A DNA stretch of 64,000 bases from CAVVDT01 sp963747005 (GCA_963747005.1 CAVVDT010000013.1:186001-250000); one strand, 5' to 3'. Positions 26,765-36,266 are shown, counted from the stretch's first letter. Numbers and translations: made by a program. Notes: generated by a model from the sequence alone, not told the origin.

Positions 26765-27891
26765 GGCCCTGGTTCCTCCTCGGCAGGTCGCTGGCCTTCG
26801 TCATGCATGGGCATCAGCACCCGGAAGACGGTGGAGCGGCCGCTGCGCTCCCACTCCACCACGCCGCCATGATCGCGCACGATCTTGGCCACCAGTGCAA
26901 GCCCCAGGCCCTTGCCGTTGGCCTTGGTGGAGACGAAGGGATCGAACAGGTCGGCGCCGATAGCTTCGGGAATGCCCGGACCGGTGTCGTGCACGGTAAG
27001 CTCCAGCGGCAGCGACAGGCGCTCGCCGGTGCCTGGCATGGTGAGCCTCACACCCGGCCGGAAGGCGGTCTGCAGGGTGATCTCGCCCTGCCCTCCGGCA
27101 TCTTTGATGGCCTCGGCGGCATTCTTTACAAGGTTGACGAAGACCTGGATGAGCTGGTCGCGGTGGCCGAGCACGGGGGGAAGCGAGGGATCGTAGTGTT
27201 CGCGAATGGTGACGCCACTGGCAAATCCCGATTTGGCCAGCATTTTGACATGATCGAAGACGCCGTGGATGTTGACCGGCGCGCGCTGGATGGGCCGTTC
27301 GTCGGAAAATACCTCCATCTGGTCGACGAGGTCGCGGATGCGGTCGGTTTCAGCGCAGATGAGGCCGGCCAATGCCCTGTCGTCTTCCGACAGCGTCGGC
27401 TCGATGAGCTGGGCGGCGCCGCGAATGCCCGACAAGGGGTTCTTGATCTCGTGCGCCAGCATCGAGGCCATGCCGGTGACGGTGCGGGCCGAGTGGCGAT
27501 GGGTGAGCTGGCGGTCGATCTTCTGCGCCATGGAGCGCTTTTGCAGCACCAGCACCACGTTGCCGGCCCGCTCCGGCATGGCCGCCACCTGAATATCGAT
27601 GCTGCGCTCGCCGCCCGAGCGCGGGGTGCCGATGGAAACACCGTATTCGTTGATACTGGAGGCCCCGCGTCGGGCCTGCGCGATGAGTTCGCCGAGCGGG
27701 CTGGAAAACGGCACGATGTCGTCGAGGCTGAAGCGCTTGAGCGTCAGGGCGCTGGCGGCAAAGAATTCCTCCGCCGCCGCATTGGCAAAGGCAATGCGAT
27801 TGGAGCCGTCGACGACGATGATCGGGCTGGGCAGCGCATCGAGGATGGCAGGCGCCGTGGGCGCCGGCTGAAGGTTGTTCGCGTCGATCAT
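26761..27891 (-). CDS. ntrB: Nitrogen regulation sensor kinase NtrB
   Basis: NtrB is a soluble kinase/phosphatase acting on NtrC under control of PII proteins. The 376-residue protein has an N-terminal PAS domain (ALPSPIIVVDGSNRIAFANA), the phospho-acceptor His in LAHEIKNPLSGIRGA, and a HATPase domain with NLVKNAAEAI and GKGLGLALVAKI. No membrane segment is seen. The ATG at 27891 is chosen because it overlaps the dusB stop as ATGA; the longer open frame upstream runs into dusB and has no family match. Confidence 0.95.
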   Translation of the reverse strand: MIDANNLQPAPTAPAILDALPSPIIVVDGSNRIAFANAAAEEFFAASALTLKRFSLDDIVPFSSPLGELIAQARRGASSINEYGVSIGTPRSGGERSIDIQVAAMPERAGNVVLVLQKRSMAQKIDRQLTHRHSARTVTGMASMLAHEIKNPLSGIRGAAQLIEPTLSEDDRALAGLICAETDRIRDLVDQMEVFSDERPIQRAPVNIHGVFDHVKMLAKSGFASGVTIREHYDPSLPPVLGHRDQLIQVFVNLVKNAAEAIKDAGGQGEITLQTAFRPGVRLTMPGTGERLSLPLELTVHDTGPGIPEAIGADLFDPFVSTKANGKGLGLALVAKIVRDHGGVVEWERSGRSTVFRVLMPMHDEGQRPAEEEPGP

Positions 27892-28904
27892 GCCGCCACC
27901 CGGCCTGCATCCGAGGCATCCGCAAAAATCGTCCCAAGACCCGCAAGGACGCACTCCGGTTCCGTCTCGCGCATGAGGAGCGGCTTCCAACGGGCCGCCG
28001 TTGCGGGGGCGATGACCCCGTCCTCGACCGCCGCGGCCAGATACCAGCCCACATGCTTGCGGGCGATCTTCACCCCGTGCGCGCTTCCGTGAAAAGCGAT
28101 CATCGCCCGGTAATGCCCGATGATGATGGCGCGGCGTTCCTCGCGCCCGGGGACCGGACGCCCGCTGCCGGGATCGAGGTCTTCCGCGATCACCCCCGGC
28201 AGCCACGGCCGGCCATAGGCGCCACGCCCGATCATGATCCCGTCGGCACCCGAGCGCGCCAGCATGGCGCGGGCATCGCGCGTCGTCGCACCATCGCCAT
28301 TGGCGATGAGCGGGATGGAAATCGCCTCGCGCACCCGGGCGATCGCCGCCCAGTCGGCGCTGCCCTTGTAGAACTGGCAGCGGGTGCGGCCATGCACGGC
28401 GATCATCGCCGCGCCCAGCGCCTCGGCGCGGGCGGCAAGCTCGGGGGCATTGAGGCTCGAATGGTCCCAGCCGAGCCGCATCTTGACCGTCACCGGCACC
28501 CTGACCGCCGCGATAGTCGCCGCGATGAGCTGTTCGGCCACCTGCGGCTCACGCATCAGCGCCGAGCCGGAAAGCTTGCCCGCCACCTCGCGGGCCGGGC
28601 AGCCCATGTTGATGTCGATGATGTCGGCGCCCATCGCTTCGGCCATTGCCGCACCCTCGGCCATCCACCGCGGCTCACGCCCGGCGAGTTGCACCACGAA
28701 GGGTCGGACGGTTTCGGCCCCGGCAGCGCGGCGCACCATGTCGGGGCGCTGGCGCACCAGTTCCTCGCTCGCCACCATCTCGCTGACCACGAGCCCCGCC
28801 CCCAGACTGTGGACCAGCGCCCGGAACGGCTGATCGCTCACCCCCGACATGGGGGCGAGAAACACCCGGTTGCGGGTGGTGACCGGCCCGATAGAAATGC
28901 CCAC
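27888..28904 (-). CDS. dusB: tRNA-dihydrouridine synthase (DusB-type)
   Basis: Dus enzymes reduce specific uridines in the tRNA D-loop using FMN and NADPH. The 338-residue protein has the TIM-barrel start VFLAPMSGVSDQPFR, the catalytic Cys in NMGCPAREVAGKLSG and the FMN-binding region NGDGATTRDARAM. It is the first gene of an operon with ntrB and ntrC, as in E. coli dusB-fis in spirit and as in many alphaproteobacteria (nifR3-ntrBC). A good promoter lies about 40 bp upstream. Confidence 0.94.
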   Translation of the reverse strand: MGISIGPVTTRNRVFLAPMSGVSDQPFRALVHSLGAGLVVSEMVASEELVRQRPDMVRRAAGAETVRPFVVQLAGREPRWMAEGAAMAEAMGADIIDINMGCPAREVAGKLSGSALMREPQVAEQLIAATIAAVRVPVTVKMRLGWDHSSLNAPELAARAEALGAAMIAVHGRTRCQFYKGSADWAAIARVREAISIPLIANGDGATTRDARAMLARSGADGIMIGRGAYGRPWLPGVIAEDLDPGSGRPVPGREERRAIIIGHYRAMIAFHGSAHGVKIARKHVGWYLAAAVEDGVIAPATAARWKPLLMRETEPECVLAGLGTIFADASDAGRVAA

Positions 28905-28941
28905 TATTTCGGCGCTCCGATTGAATGCCTAAGTTTTGTGC

Positions 28942-28969
28942 AACATAGCAGATGTAATCGTTGTGGCAA
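28942..28969 (-). promoter_or_regulatory. Predicted sigma-70 promoter of dusB-ntrB-ntrC
   Basis: On the minus strand TTGCCA (-35) is followed after 16 bp by TATGTT (-10), ending 37 bp before the dusB start. The match is good for a GC-rich genome. Confidence 0.55.
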
Positions 28970-29040
28970 GCTGCCTTTGGCTTGCTCCGCGCGGCCCGAG
29001 GCCTTACACGAACATCGAATCCTGACAAAGGGGCAGATGA

Positions 29041-30234
29041 ATGACGGCGGCAGTGGTAATCGTGGCGGCCGGCGTCGGCTTGAGGGCCGGCGGCGAGGTT
29101 CCTAAGCAATACCGCTTGCTGGCCGGCAAGCCGGTATTGCGGCGCACCATCGAGGCCTTCCTGTCGCATCCGGGCATCAACGGCGTTCAGGTGGTGATTG
29201 GTGAAGGCCACGAGGCGCTCTACGAGGCGGCGGTGGAGGGTCTGAAACTGCCGCCGCCCGTCACCGGCGGCGCCACCCGCCAGGCATCGGTGCGGCGGGG
29301 CCTCGAAGCGCTGGAGCCAGCGCCGCCACGCCTCGTTCTCATCCACGATGCCGCCCGACCCTTCGTTCCGCCGGAAACCATATCGCATGTCCTTGCCTAT
29401 CTCGACCGCCACCAGGCCGTCATCCCCGCCCTGCCGGTGACCGACACCCTGAAGAAGGCCACCGCCAACATCGTCGAGGGCACCGCCGAGCGGGCGGGAC
29501 TGTGGGCGGCCCAGACCCCGCAGGGCTTTCACTTCACCACCATCGTGGAAGCCCATCGCCTTGCCGGCGATGCGGCGGGGGTCGACTTCACCGACGATGC
29601 CTCGATTGCCGAATGGGCGGGCCTCGAAGTGGCGATCGTGCCGGGCACGACGCAAAACCGCAAGCTCACCACGGCCGACGATCTGAAGGAGGCGGAACAC
29701 CGCATGTCGATGGAAAGCGCACTCGCCTGGAACGATGTGAGGGTCGGCCATGGCTTTGACGTTCACACCTTCGGCGCCGGCGATCACGTCACCCTGTGCG
29801 GGGTGAAGATACCACACGACCATGGGCTTTCCGGCCATTCCGATGCCGATGTCGCGCTGCATGCCCTGACCGATGCTATTCTCGGCACGTTGGGCGAAGG
29901 CGACATCGGCGTTCATTTCCCGCCCTCGGACCCGCAATGGAAGGGCGCCGACAGCGCCGTCTTCGTTGCGAAGGCCATGGAACTGCTCGCTGCCCGCGAG
30001 GGCCGGTTGGCCCATGTCGACATCACCTTGGTCGCCGAAGCTCCGAAGATCGCTCCGCATGTCCCGGCCATGCGCGCCAGACTGGCTGAAATGCTGAAAA
30101 TCGATACCGGCCGCATCGCCGTCAAGGCGACCACCAACGAGAAGATGGGCTTCATCGGTCGCCGCGAGGGCATGGTGGCCTATGTACTCGCCACGGTGCG
30201 GCTTCCGGGCACCCCGGAGGGCGACAATGTTTGA
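29041..30234 (+). CDS. ispDF: Bifunctional IspD/IspF enzyme of the MEP isoprenoid pathway
   Basis: The 397-residue fusion joins IspD (2-C-methyl-D-erythritol 4-phosphate cytidylyltransferase, about residues 1-228) to IspF (2-C-methyl-D-erythritol 2,4-cyclodiphosphate synthase, about 235-397). The IspD part has the nucleotide-binding start VVIVAAGVGLRAGGEVPKQY and RPFVPPE. The IspF part has the metal motif GHGFDVH, the second site SGHSDADV and the C-terminal ATTNEKMGF. The fusion is common in alphaproteobacteria. Its last 8 bases overlap the next gene. Confidence 0.96.
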   Translation: MTAAVVIVAAGVGLRAGGEVPKQYRLLAGKPVLRRTIEAFLSHPGINGVQVVIGEGHEALYEAAVEGLKLPPPVTGGATRQASVRRGLEALEPAPPRLVLIHDAARPFVPPETISHVLAYLDRHQAVIPALPVTDTLKKATANIVEGTAERAGLWAAQTPQGFHFTTIVEAHRLAGDAAGVDFTDDASIAEWAGLEVAIVPGTTQNRKLTTADDLKEAEHRMSMESALAWNDVRVGHGFDVHTFGAGDHVTLCGVKIPHDHGLSGHSDADVALHALTDAILGTLGEGDIGVHFPPSDPQWKGADSAVFVAKAMELLAAREGRLAHVDITLVAEAPKIAPHVPAMRARLAEMLKIDTGRIAVKATTNEKMGFIGRREGMVAYVLATVRLPGTPEGDNV

Positions 30235-30736
30235 CCGCGCGCTGATCCACAAGGCCAAGCATCTCCTCGATGCCTGCCGCGACGGCGGCCTCAAGCTGGC
30301 GACGGCGGAAAGCTGCACCGGCGGGCTGGTCGCCGCCCTCCTCACCGACATCGCCGGTTCATCGGCGGTCTTCGAGCGCGGCTTCGTCACCTATTCCAAC
30401 GAAGCCAAGGCCGAGCTGCTGGGCGTGCCCATGGACCTCATCGACCGGCATGGCGCGGTGTCCGAACAGGTGGCCCGTGCCATGGCCGAAGGGGCGCTTT
30501 CGCGCTCGCGCGCCGATATCGCGGTTGCCGTCACCGGCATCGCCGGACCCGACGGTGGCAGCGCGCAAAAGCCGGTCGGCCTTGTTCATTTCGCCACCGC
30601 CCGGCGCGAGCATGTCACCCACGCCGCCGTCATGCGGTTCGGCGACCAGGGCCGTGCAAAAATCCGCGAACTGTCGGTCGCAACGGCGCTGGAGATGCTC
30701 ATCGCCGCCGTCGGCGAAGGCGGCCTCCTGGCCTGA
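30227..30736 (+). CDS. pncC: CinA-family nicotinamide-nucleotide amidohydrolase
   Basis: This 169-residue protein is the stand-alone C-terminal CinA domain, which deamidates nicotinamide mononucleotide in pyridine nucleotide recycling. Motifs include TAESCTGGLVAALLT, FVTYSNEAK, VAVTGIAGPDGG and KPVGLVHFA. The ATG at 30227 overlaps the end of ispDF, so the two are translationally coupled. It converges with the coq10-like gene, only 4 bp away. Confidence 0.92.
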   Translation: MFDRALIHKAKHLLDACRDGGLKLATAESCTGGLVAALLTDIAGSSAVFERGFVTYSNEAKAELLGVPMDLIDRHGAVSEQVARAMAEGALSRSRADIAVAVTGIAGPDGGSAQKPVGLVHFATARREHVTHAAVMRFGDQGRAKIRELSVATALEMLIAAVGEGGLLA

Positions 30737-30740
30737 ATGC

Positions 30741-31232
30741 CTAGCCCACCCGCTGGGCACCCCCGGCGCCCGGTCGGCGGCCATACAGGGCCTTGGCGCG
30801 GCGCTCGAAGGCCACGACCACCTTGCGCATGGCGAAATCGAAGCTCTTGTTCATGACGAATTGCAGCATCCGGTTGGCCATTTCGTAGTCCACGCTGTAG
30901 TCGATTGCCGAACCGCCACCGGGCAGCGGGCGGAAGCGCCAGCGGCTATCGAGTCGTTTCAGCGGCTTTTCCTTCGACACGGAACGGATGATGAGGTTTT
31001 TTCGATCGAGGCTGACCTGGCTGGAGAACGACTGCTTGATGGCGAGCTTTGAATAGTCGATGAAGATCTCGGCGCGAAACGTGTCGAGGCCGCGATCATC
31101 CTGGCCCATGTCCGACACCGTGGCGTGGGTGATCAGCGGCACGAACTCGGGATAGCGCTCGACATCAGCAGCAATGGCGAACATTTCCGTCGGGCTGTAG
31201 GCGCTCTTGCTGGTCAGTTCGACGGTCGGCAA
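30741..31232 (-). CDS. START-domain protein, Coq10/RatA family
   Basis: This 163-residue START/polyketide-cyclase-fold protein belongs to the family that includes mitochondrial Coq10, a ubiquinone-binding protein needed for respiration, and E. coli RatA. Typical segments are ERYPEFVPLI near the N-terminus and the C-terminal FAMRKVVVAFERRAKALYG. A ubiquinone role is more likely than toxin activity given the lipA-lpd context. The only start is a TTG at 31232, with AAGGA 8 bases upstream and 4 bp after the lipA stop. Confidence 0.88.
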   Translation of the reverse strand: MPTVELTSKSAYSPTEMFAIAADVERYPEFVPLITHATVSDMGQDDRGLDTFRAEIFIDYSKLAIKQSFSSQVSLDRKNLIIRSVSKEKPLKRLDSRWRFRPLPGGGSAIDYSVDYEMANRMLQFVMNKSFDFAMRKVVVAFERRAKALYGRRPGAGGAQRVG

Positions 31233-31236
31233 CGGC

Positions 31237-32202
31237 TCAGTCCTTCAAATCAGCGCCCGCGTGGCCCGACCGGGCCTGCCTGAGGCGGGCGAAATCGTCG
31301 CCGGCATGGTGGGATGACCGCGTCAGGGGGCTGGCCGAAACCATGAGGAAGCCCTTGGCAAAGGCGGTCCTTTCCAGGCTCTTGAACTCGTCCGGCGTCC
31401 AGAAGCGGTCGATGGCGGCATGCTTGCGGGTGGGTTGCAGGTATTGGCCGATGGTGATGAAGTCGATACCGGCGGAGCGCATGTCGTCCATCACCTGCAG
31501 CACCTGCGCGCGCGTCTCACCCAAGCCCACCATGATGCCCGACTTGGTGAACATCTGCGGGTCCAGTTCCTTCACCCGCTGCAGCAGCCTTAGGGAATGG
31601 AAGTAGCGTGCCCCGGGCCGGATCTTCGGATAGAGCCCCGGCACGGTTTCGAGGTTGTGGTTGAAGACATCGGGGCGCGCTTCAACCACTTTTTCCAGCG
31701 CGCCGTTCTTCTTGAGAAAATCCGGCGTCAGCACCTCGATGGTGGTCGCCGGCGTCCGCGCCCGCAAGGACCGGATCACCGCTGCGAAATGTCCTGCCCC
31801 GCCGTCGGCCAGGTCGTCGCGGTCGACCGAGGTGATGACCGCGTGGTTGAGCCCCATGCGCGCGACGGCATCGGCGACCTTTTGCGGCTCATCCGCATCG
31901 AGCGGGCCGGGCAGTCCGGTCCTGACGTTGCAGAAGGCGCAGGCCCGGGTGCAGGTATCGCCCATGACCATGAAGGTGGCGTGCTTCTTCGACCAGCACT
32001 CGCCGATATTGGGACAGCCCGCCTCCTCGCACACGGTAACGAGATTGTTTTCGCGCACGATGGCGCGGGTCTCGTTATAGACAGGGCTCCCCGGCGCCTT
32101 GACGCGGATCCACGCCGGCTTGCGCAGCATGGGCGTATCGGGCCGGTTCACCTTTTCAGGATGTCGCGGCCGTTCGCCGGCTTTTTCCAGGACAGTGACC
32201 AA
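31237..32202 (-). CDS. lipA: Lipoyl synthase
   Basis: LipA is a radical SAM enzyme that inserts two sulfurs into octanoyl groups on lipoyl domains. The 321-residue protein has the auxiliary cluster motif CEEAGCPNIGEC and the radical SAM motif CTRACAFC, plus the C-terminal Ser ligand region (PLTRSSHHAGDD). The start is a TTG at 32202 with AGGA 7 bases upstream; the resulting N-terminus matches relatives. It serves pyruvate dehydrogenase, whose E3 gene is nearby and E1/E2 genes lie 20 kb away. Confidence 0.96.
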   Translation of the reverse strand: MVTVLEKAGERPRHPEKVNRPDTPMLRKPAWIRVKAPGSPVYNETRAIVRENNLVTVCEEAGCPNIGECWSKKHATFMVMGDTCTRACAFCNVRTGLPGPLDADEPQKVADAVARMGLNHAVITSVDRDDLADGGAGHFAAVIRSLRARTPATTIEVLTPDFLKKNGALEKVVEARPDVFNHNLETVPGLYPKIRPGARYFHSLRLLQRVKELDPQMFTKSGIMVGLGETRAQVLQVMDDMRSAGIDFITIGQYLQPTRKHAAIDRFWTPDEFKSLERTAFAKGFLMVSASPLTRSSHHAGDDFARLRQARSGHAGADLKD

Positions 32203-32211
32203 GCCGGGTTC

Positions 32212-32466
32212 CTATGCGCGTCCCTTGATCAGCTTGTAGGCGAAGATCAGGATGCAGGCGCCGATGATGGCCGCGATCAACTGCCCGACGAAGCCGGCAT
32301 ACACCACGTGCAGCACCTTGGCGGAAAGGTAATTCGCCACGATCGCGCCGACCACGCCCAGCACGATGTTCATGATCAGCCCGGTATCGAACTTCATGAT
32401 CTTTTCGGCAATCCAGCCGGCGAGCCCGCCGATGATGATTGTCATAATCCAGCCAAATCCGACCAT
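32212..32466 (-). CDS. GlsB/YeaQ/YmgE family small membrane protein A
   Basis: This 84-residue protein has three hydrophobic segments (GWIMTIIIGGLAGWIAEKIM, NIVLGVVGAIVANYLSA, YAGFVGQLIAAIIGACILIF) of the transglycosylase-associated family, which has no proven transglycosylase activity and is often stress-induced. GGAGGAAACG precedes the ATG. It lies between lipA and a second copy of the family. Confidence 0.85.
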   Translation of the reverse strand: MVGFGWIMTIIIGGLAGWIAEKIMKFDTGLIMNIVLGVVGAIVANYLSAKVLHVVYAGFVGQLIAAIIGACILIFAYKLIKGRA

Positions 32467-32540
32467 CGTTTCCTCCTCAGGTTAGGCACTGTGGCCCTTT
32501 GCGAAACAATACACGTCAATGACCGCCGCCACATCGGCAA

Positions 32541-32789
32541 TTACGCAATCAAACGCGCGGCCAGAACCACCAGGACGGCGCCGATGGTCGCCACCACGAT
32601 CTCGCGCACGATCTCGTTGTGGATGCCGAGCGAGATGCCGAACTGCTTGAACAGGAAGCCGCCGGCGAACGAGCCGATGAGGCCGGTAATCAGGTAGCGG
32701 ATCAGCCCGCCGCCGCCGACGATGAAGCTCGCCAGCCAGCCGGCAACGATACCGATGAACAACATGATGACGAGATTGCGTCCGTCCAT
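32541..32789 (-). CDS. GlsB/YeaQ/YmgE family small membrane protein B
   Basis: This 82-residue paralogue of the neighbouring gene again has three membrane segments, with the conserved GLIGSFAGGFLFKQFGI in the middle. It starts with LVIMLFIGIVAGWLASFIVG. The pair sits between lpd and lipA on the same strand and may be co-transcribed with them. Function is unknown beyond the family's link to envelope stress. Confidence 0.85.
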   Translation of the reverse strand: MDGRNLVIMLFIGIVAGWLASFIVGGGGLIRYLITGLIGSFAGGFLFKQFGISLGIHNEIVREIVVATIGAVLVVLAARLIA

Positions 32790-32816
32790 GACGACTCCTT
32801 CCGTAAGTTCAATGCG

Positions 32817-34262
32817 TTACATATGGATGACACGTCCATAGGCATCAAGCACGCTTTCATGCATCATCTCAGAAAGGGTGGGGTGCGGGAAGACCGTGTG
32901 CATCAGGTCTTCCTCGGTCGTTTCCAGCCCCATGGCGATAACGAACCCCTGGATGAGTTCGGTCACTTCCGCCCCCACCATGTGGGCGCCCAAAAGCTCG
33001 CCGGACTTGGCATTGAAGATGGTCTTGACCAGTCCCTGGTCCTCGCCCAGCGCAATCGCCTTGCCGTTGCCGAGGAAGGGAAAGCGGCCGATCTTCACCT
33101 CGTAACCTGCCTCTTTGGCGCGCTTTTCGGTGAGGCCGACGGAGGCCACCTGCGGATGGCAATAGGTGCACCCCGGGATGTGTTCCTTCTTCATGGGATG
33201 GACGTTCGGCAAACCCTTGATCTTTTCCACGCAGATGACGCCCTCGTGCTCAGCCTTGTGGGCGAGCATCGGCGGACCGGCCACGTCGCCGATGGCGTAG
33301 AGCCCGGCCACATTGGCGCGCCCATAGCCGTCGATCACGATGCAGCCCTTTTCCGTCTTCACTCGCAGCGCTTCGAGGCCGAGGTTCTCGATATTGCCGG
33401 TGACGCCGACCGCCGAGATGACGCGATCGACGGTCAATTCGGATTTCTGGCCCTTGGCGTCCCCGATGGTCGCCGTGACGCTGTCGGCGGCCTTCTTCAG
33501 CCCCGCCACCTTGGCGCCGGTCATGATCTTCAGGCCCTGCTTTTCCAGTTGCTTCCTGGCGATGCCGGCGATCTCGGTGTCTTCCACCGGCATGATCTGG
33601 TCGACGATCTCCACCACTGTAACATCCACACCCATGGCATTGTAGAAGCTGGCGAATTCGATGCCGATGGCGCCGGAGCCGACGACCAGCAGCGATTTCG
33701 GCATGGCGGGCGGCACCATGGCCTCGAAATAGGTCCACACCAGCTTGCCGTCGGGCTCGAGGCCCGGCAGCACCCGCGGGCGGGCGCCGGTAGCGATGAT
33801 GATGTGCTTGGCCTGGTAGGTGCCGGGGCCGACTGTGCCCTTGGGTTCGGGATGCTGCGGCTCCATCGCCTTCTTGGCGCTCTTGGAGACGACCACCTCG
33901 CCGGGCCTGGTGACCTTGGCCTCGCCCCAGATCACCGTCACCTTGTTCTTTTTCAGGAGATGGCCCACGCCGCCGTTGAGCCGCCCCGATACCTTGCGCG
34001 AGCGCTGGACCACGGCGGCGGCATCGAAGCCCACCTTTTCCGCCGCAAGCCCGTAGTCGCCGGCATGGTTCATGTAGTGGAAGATTTCCGCCGAACGCAA
34101 AAGCGCCTTGGTCGGAATGCACCCCCAGTTGAGGCAGATGCCGCCCAGATGCTCACGTTCGACAATGGCGGTCCTGAAGCCCAGTTGCGCGGCGCGGATG
34201 GCCGTCACATACCCTCCCGGGCCAGCCCCGATGATGATGATGTCGAAACTGGTATCACTCAT
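32817..34262 (-). CDS. lpdA: Dihydrolipoyl dehydrogenase (E3)
   Basis: E3 reoxidises dihydrolipoamide of 2-oxo acid dehydrogenases with FAD and NAD. The 481-residue protein has the FAD motif GAGPGGYVTAIRAAQLG, the redox disulfide in GGICLNWGCIPTK, the NAD-binding GSGAIGIEFASFY and the C-terminal active-site FPHPTLSEMMHE. The extra spacing around residues 120-145 (KKAMEPQHPEPKGTVGPG) is a small insertion relative to short E3 forms. It lies downstream of eno and upstream of lipA, away from pdhABC. Confidence 0.95.
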   Translation of the reverse strand: MSDTSFDIIIIGAGPGGYVTAIRAAQLGFRTAIVEREHLGGICLNWGCIPTKALLRSAEIFHYMNHAGDYGLAAEKVGFDAAAVVQRSRKVSGRLNGGVGHLLKKNKVTVIWGEAKVTRPGEVVVSKSAKKAMEPQHPEPKGTVGPGTYQAKHIIIATGARPRVLPGLEPDGKLVWTYFEAMVPPAMPKSLLVVGSGAIGIEFASFYNAMGVDVTVVEIVDQIMPVEDTEIAGIARKQLEKQGLKIMTGAKVAGLKKAADSVTATIGDAKGQKSELTVDRVISAVGVTGNIENLGLEALRVKTEKGCIVIDGYGRANVAGLYAIGDVAGPPMLAHKAEHEGVICVEKIKGLPNVHPMKKEHIPGCTYCHPQVASVGLTEKRAKEAGYEVKIGRFPFLGNGKAIALGEDQGLVKTIFNAKSGELLGAHMVGAEVTELIQGFVIAMGLETTEEDLMHTVFPHPTLSEMMHESVLDAYGRVIHM

Positions 34263-34418
34263 GCCCTTGCCTTCCCGTCACCGGCGCGCGGCCGCATCCC
34301 GTTGCCGGATCGATGAAGCCTTCGGAGAATTCAAGACCCGGTTCCGATACCTTATTGGGCAGGTGTAGTGATGGGAAGACGCAAAGCCGGGCGCTCAAGC
34401 CACCGGGCGACTGCCCAT

Positions 34419-35699
34419 TCAGCCCGCCTTCAGGGCGTCGCGCCCGGCAAAGGTCCCCTGCCCGTCCAGCTCTTCCTCGATGCGGATGAGCTGGTTGTAC
34501 TTCGCCAGCCGGTCGGAACGGGCAAGCGAGCCGGTCTTGATCTGCCCGCAATTGGTGGCGACCGCCAGATCGGCGATGGTTGCATCCTCGGTCTCGCCTG
34601 AACGATGCGACATCACTGCGGTATAGCCAGCCTTGTGGGCCATCTCGACGGCTTCCAGCGTCTCGGTCAGCGTGCCGATCTGGTTGACCTTGATGAGAAT
34701 GGAGTTGGCGATGCCCTCCCTGATGCCGCGCGCCAGGCGGCTGGTGTTGGTGACGAACAGGTCATCGCCGACAAGCTGGCATGTCCTGCCCGCCTTTTCG
34801 GTCACCAGCGCCCAGCCTTCCCAATCGTCCTCGGCCATGCCGTCCTCGATGGAAACGATGGGGTAGGTCTTGGCCAGTGCTGCCAGATAGTCCGCCTGCT
34901 CGGCCGGTGAGCGGGTCTTGCCCTCGCCCGCGTAGACATAGGCGCCATCGGCAAAGAATTCGCTGGCCGCGGGATCGAGGGCCAGGGCGATATCCTTGCC
35001 AGGCGTATAGCCGGCCTTTTCGATGGCGGCCATGGCGAAGTCCAGCGCCGCCTCGGCGCTCGGCAGGTTGGGGGCAAACCCGCCCTCGTCGCCGACATTG
35101 GTATTGTGGCCGGCCTTCTTCAACTCGGCTTTGAGCGTATGGAACACTTCCGAGCCCATGCGCACGGCCTCGGCGATGCTGTCGGCGCCCACCGGCATGA
35201 TCATGAATTCCTGGAAGTCGATGGGGTTATCGGCATGGGCGCCGCCGTTGATGACGTTCATCATCGGCACAGGCAGGATGCGCGCCGAGGTGCCGCCCAC
35301 ATAGCGGTAGAGCGGCAGGCCCGCGGCCGCGGCCGCTGCCTTGGCGACCGCCAGCGATACCCCGAGGATGGCGTTGGCGCCGAGCCGGCCCTTGTTGGGC
35401 GTGCCGTCGAGCTCGATCATGGCACGGTCGATGCCGATCTGGTCCTCGGCGTCCTGGCCGGCCAGGAGGTCGAAGATCTCGGTATTGACGTTGGCGACCG
35501 CCTTGGTGACGCCCTTGCCGAGATAGCGGGTCTTGTCGCCGTCGCGCAGTTCCACCGCCTCATGCGCCCCGGTCGAGGCGCCCGAAGGCACCCCGGCGCG
35601 GCCCCTGGACCCGTCTTCGAGGAGAACGTCCACCTCGACCGTCGGATTGCCGCGGCTGTCGAGGATCTGGCGGGCGGTGATGTCGATGATGGCAGTCAT
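34419..35699 (-). CDS. eno: Enolase
   Basis: Enolase converts 2-phosphoglycerate to phosphoenolpyruvate in glycolysis and is often part of RNA degradosomes. The 426-residue protein has the N-terminal ARQILDSRGNPTVEVDV, the active-site loop GASTGAHEAVELRDGD, NVGDEGGFAPNL and the signature SHRSGETEDATIADLAVA. The ATG at 35699 is chosen; the open frame extends upstream into the queF region without family similarity. A good promoter lies about 53 bp upstream. Confidence 0.97.
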   Translation of the reverse strand: MTAIIDITARQILDSRGNPTVEVDVLLEDGSRGRAGVPSGASTGAHEAVELRDGDKTRYLGKGVTKAVANVNTEIFDLLAGQDAEDQIGIDRAMIELDGTPNKGRLGANAILGVSLAVAKAAAAAAGLPLYRYVGGTSARILPVPMMNVINGGAHADNPIDFQEFMIMPVGADSIAEAVRMGSEVFHTLKAELKKAGHNTNVGDEGGFAPNLPSAEAALDFAMAAIEKAGYTPGKDIALALDPAASEFFADGAYVYAGEGKTRSPAEQADYLAALAKTYPIVSIEDGMAEDDWEGWALVTEKAGRTCQLVGDDLFVTNTSRLARGIREGIANSILIKVNQIGTLTETLEAVEMAHKAGYTAVMSHRSGETEDATIADLAVATNCGQIKTGSLARSDRLAKYNQLIRIEEELDGQGTFAGRDALKAG

Positions 35700-35751
35700 G
35701 GGGCGTCCTCGTTCCTGATCCGGGTGAAAGTTGCGCCGGGCGGGCGCCGTC

Positions 35752-35780
35752 TCTATAGCGGTGAAGGATTGCCTGAGCAA
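35752..35780 (-). promoter_or_regulatory. Predicted sigma-70 promoter of eno
   Basis: On the minus strand TTGCTC is followed after 17 bp by TATAGA, 53 bp before the eno start. Spacing is ideal and the region is divergent from queF. Confidence 0.6.
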
Positions 35781-35804
35781 CGCGGCGAATTGAGGTGATG
35801 CAAG

Positions 35805-36266
35805 ATGACGGTGGACACATCCGGGCTGACGCAACTGGGCGGCAAGGCGGCACAGCCGCAAAGTCCCGACGAGGCGGTGCTGGAGCGCATCCCCAATCCG
35901 CAGGCCGGCATTCTCTATCTGGTGCGCTTCACGGCGCCGGAATTCACCTCCATCTGCCCGGTGACCGGTCAGCCCGACTTCGCCCATCTGGTTATCGACT
36001 ACGCGCCGGATGAATGGATCGTCGAATCGAAGTCGCTGAAACTCTATCTCGGCGCCTTCCGCAACCACGGCGCCTTCCACGAGGACTGCACCATCGCCAT
36101 CGCGCGGCGCCTGGCCGATACGCTGAAGCCCAAATGGCTGCGCATCGGCGGCTACTGGTATCCCCGAGGTGGCATCCCCATCGATGTCTTCTGGCAGACC
36201 GGCGCCCCGCCCGACGGCCTGTGGCTGCCCGATCAGGGGGTTCAGCCCTATCGCGGGCGCGGTTAG
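35805..36266 (+). CDS. queF: NADPH-dependent 7-cyano-7-deazaguanine reductase
   Basis: QueF reduces preQ0 to preQ1 in queuosine biosynthesis. The 153-residue protein is the short, single-domain form with the catalytic Cys in FTSICPVTGQPDFAH, the substrate-binding Glu region ESKSLKLYLGAFRNHG and the His/Glu of FHEDC. No other que genes are in the window. It is divergent from eno. Confidence 0.95.
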   Translation: MTVDTSGLTQLGGKAAQPQSPDEAVLERIPNPQAGILYLVRFTAPEFTSICPVTGQPDFAHLVIDYAPDEWIVESKSLKLYLGAFRNHGAFHEDCTIAIARRLADTLKPKWLRIGGYWYPRGGIPIDVFWQTGAPPDGLWLPDQGVQPYRGRG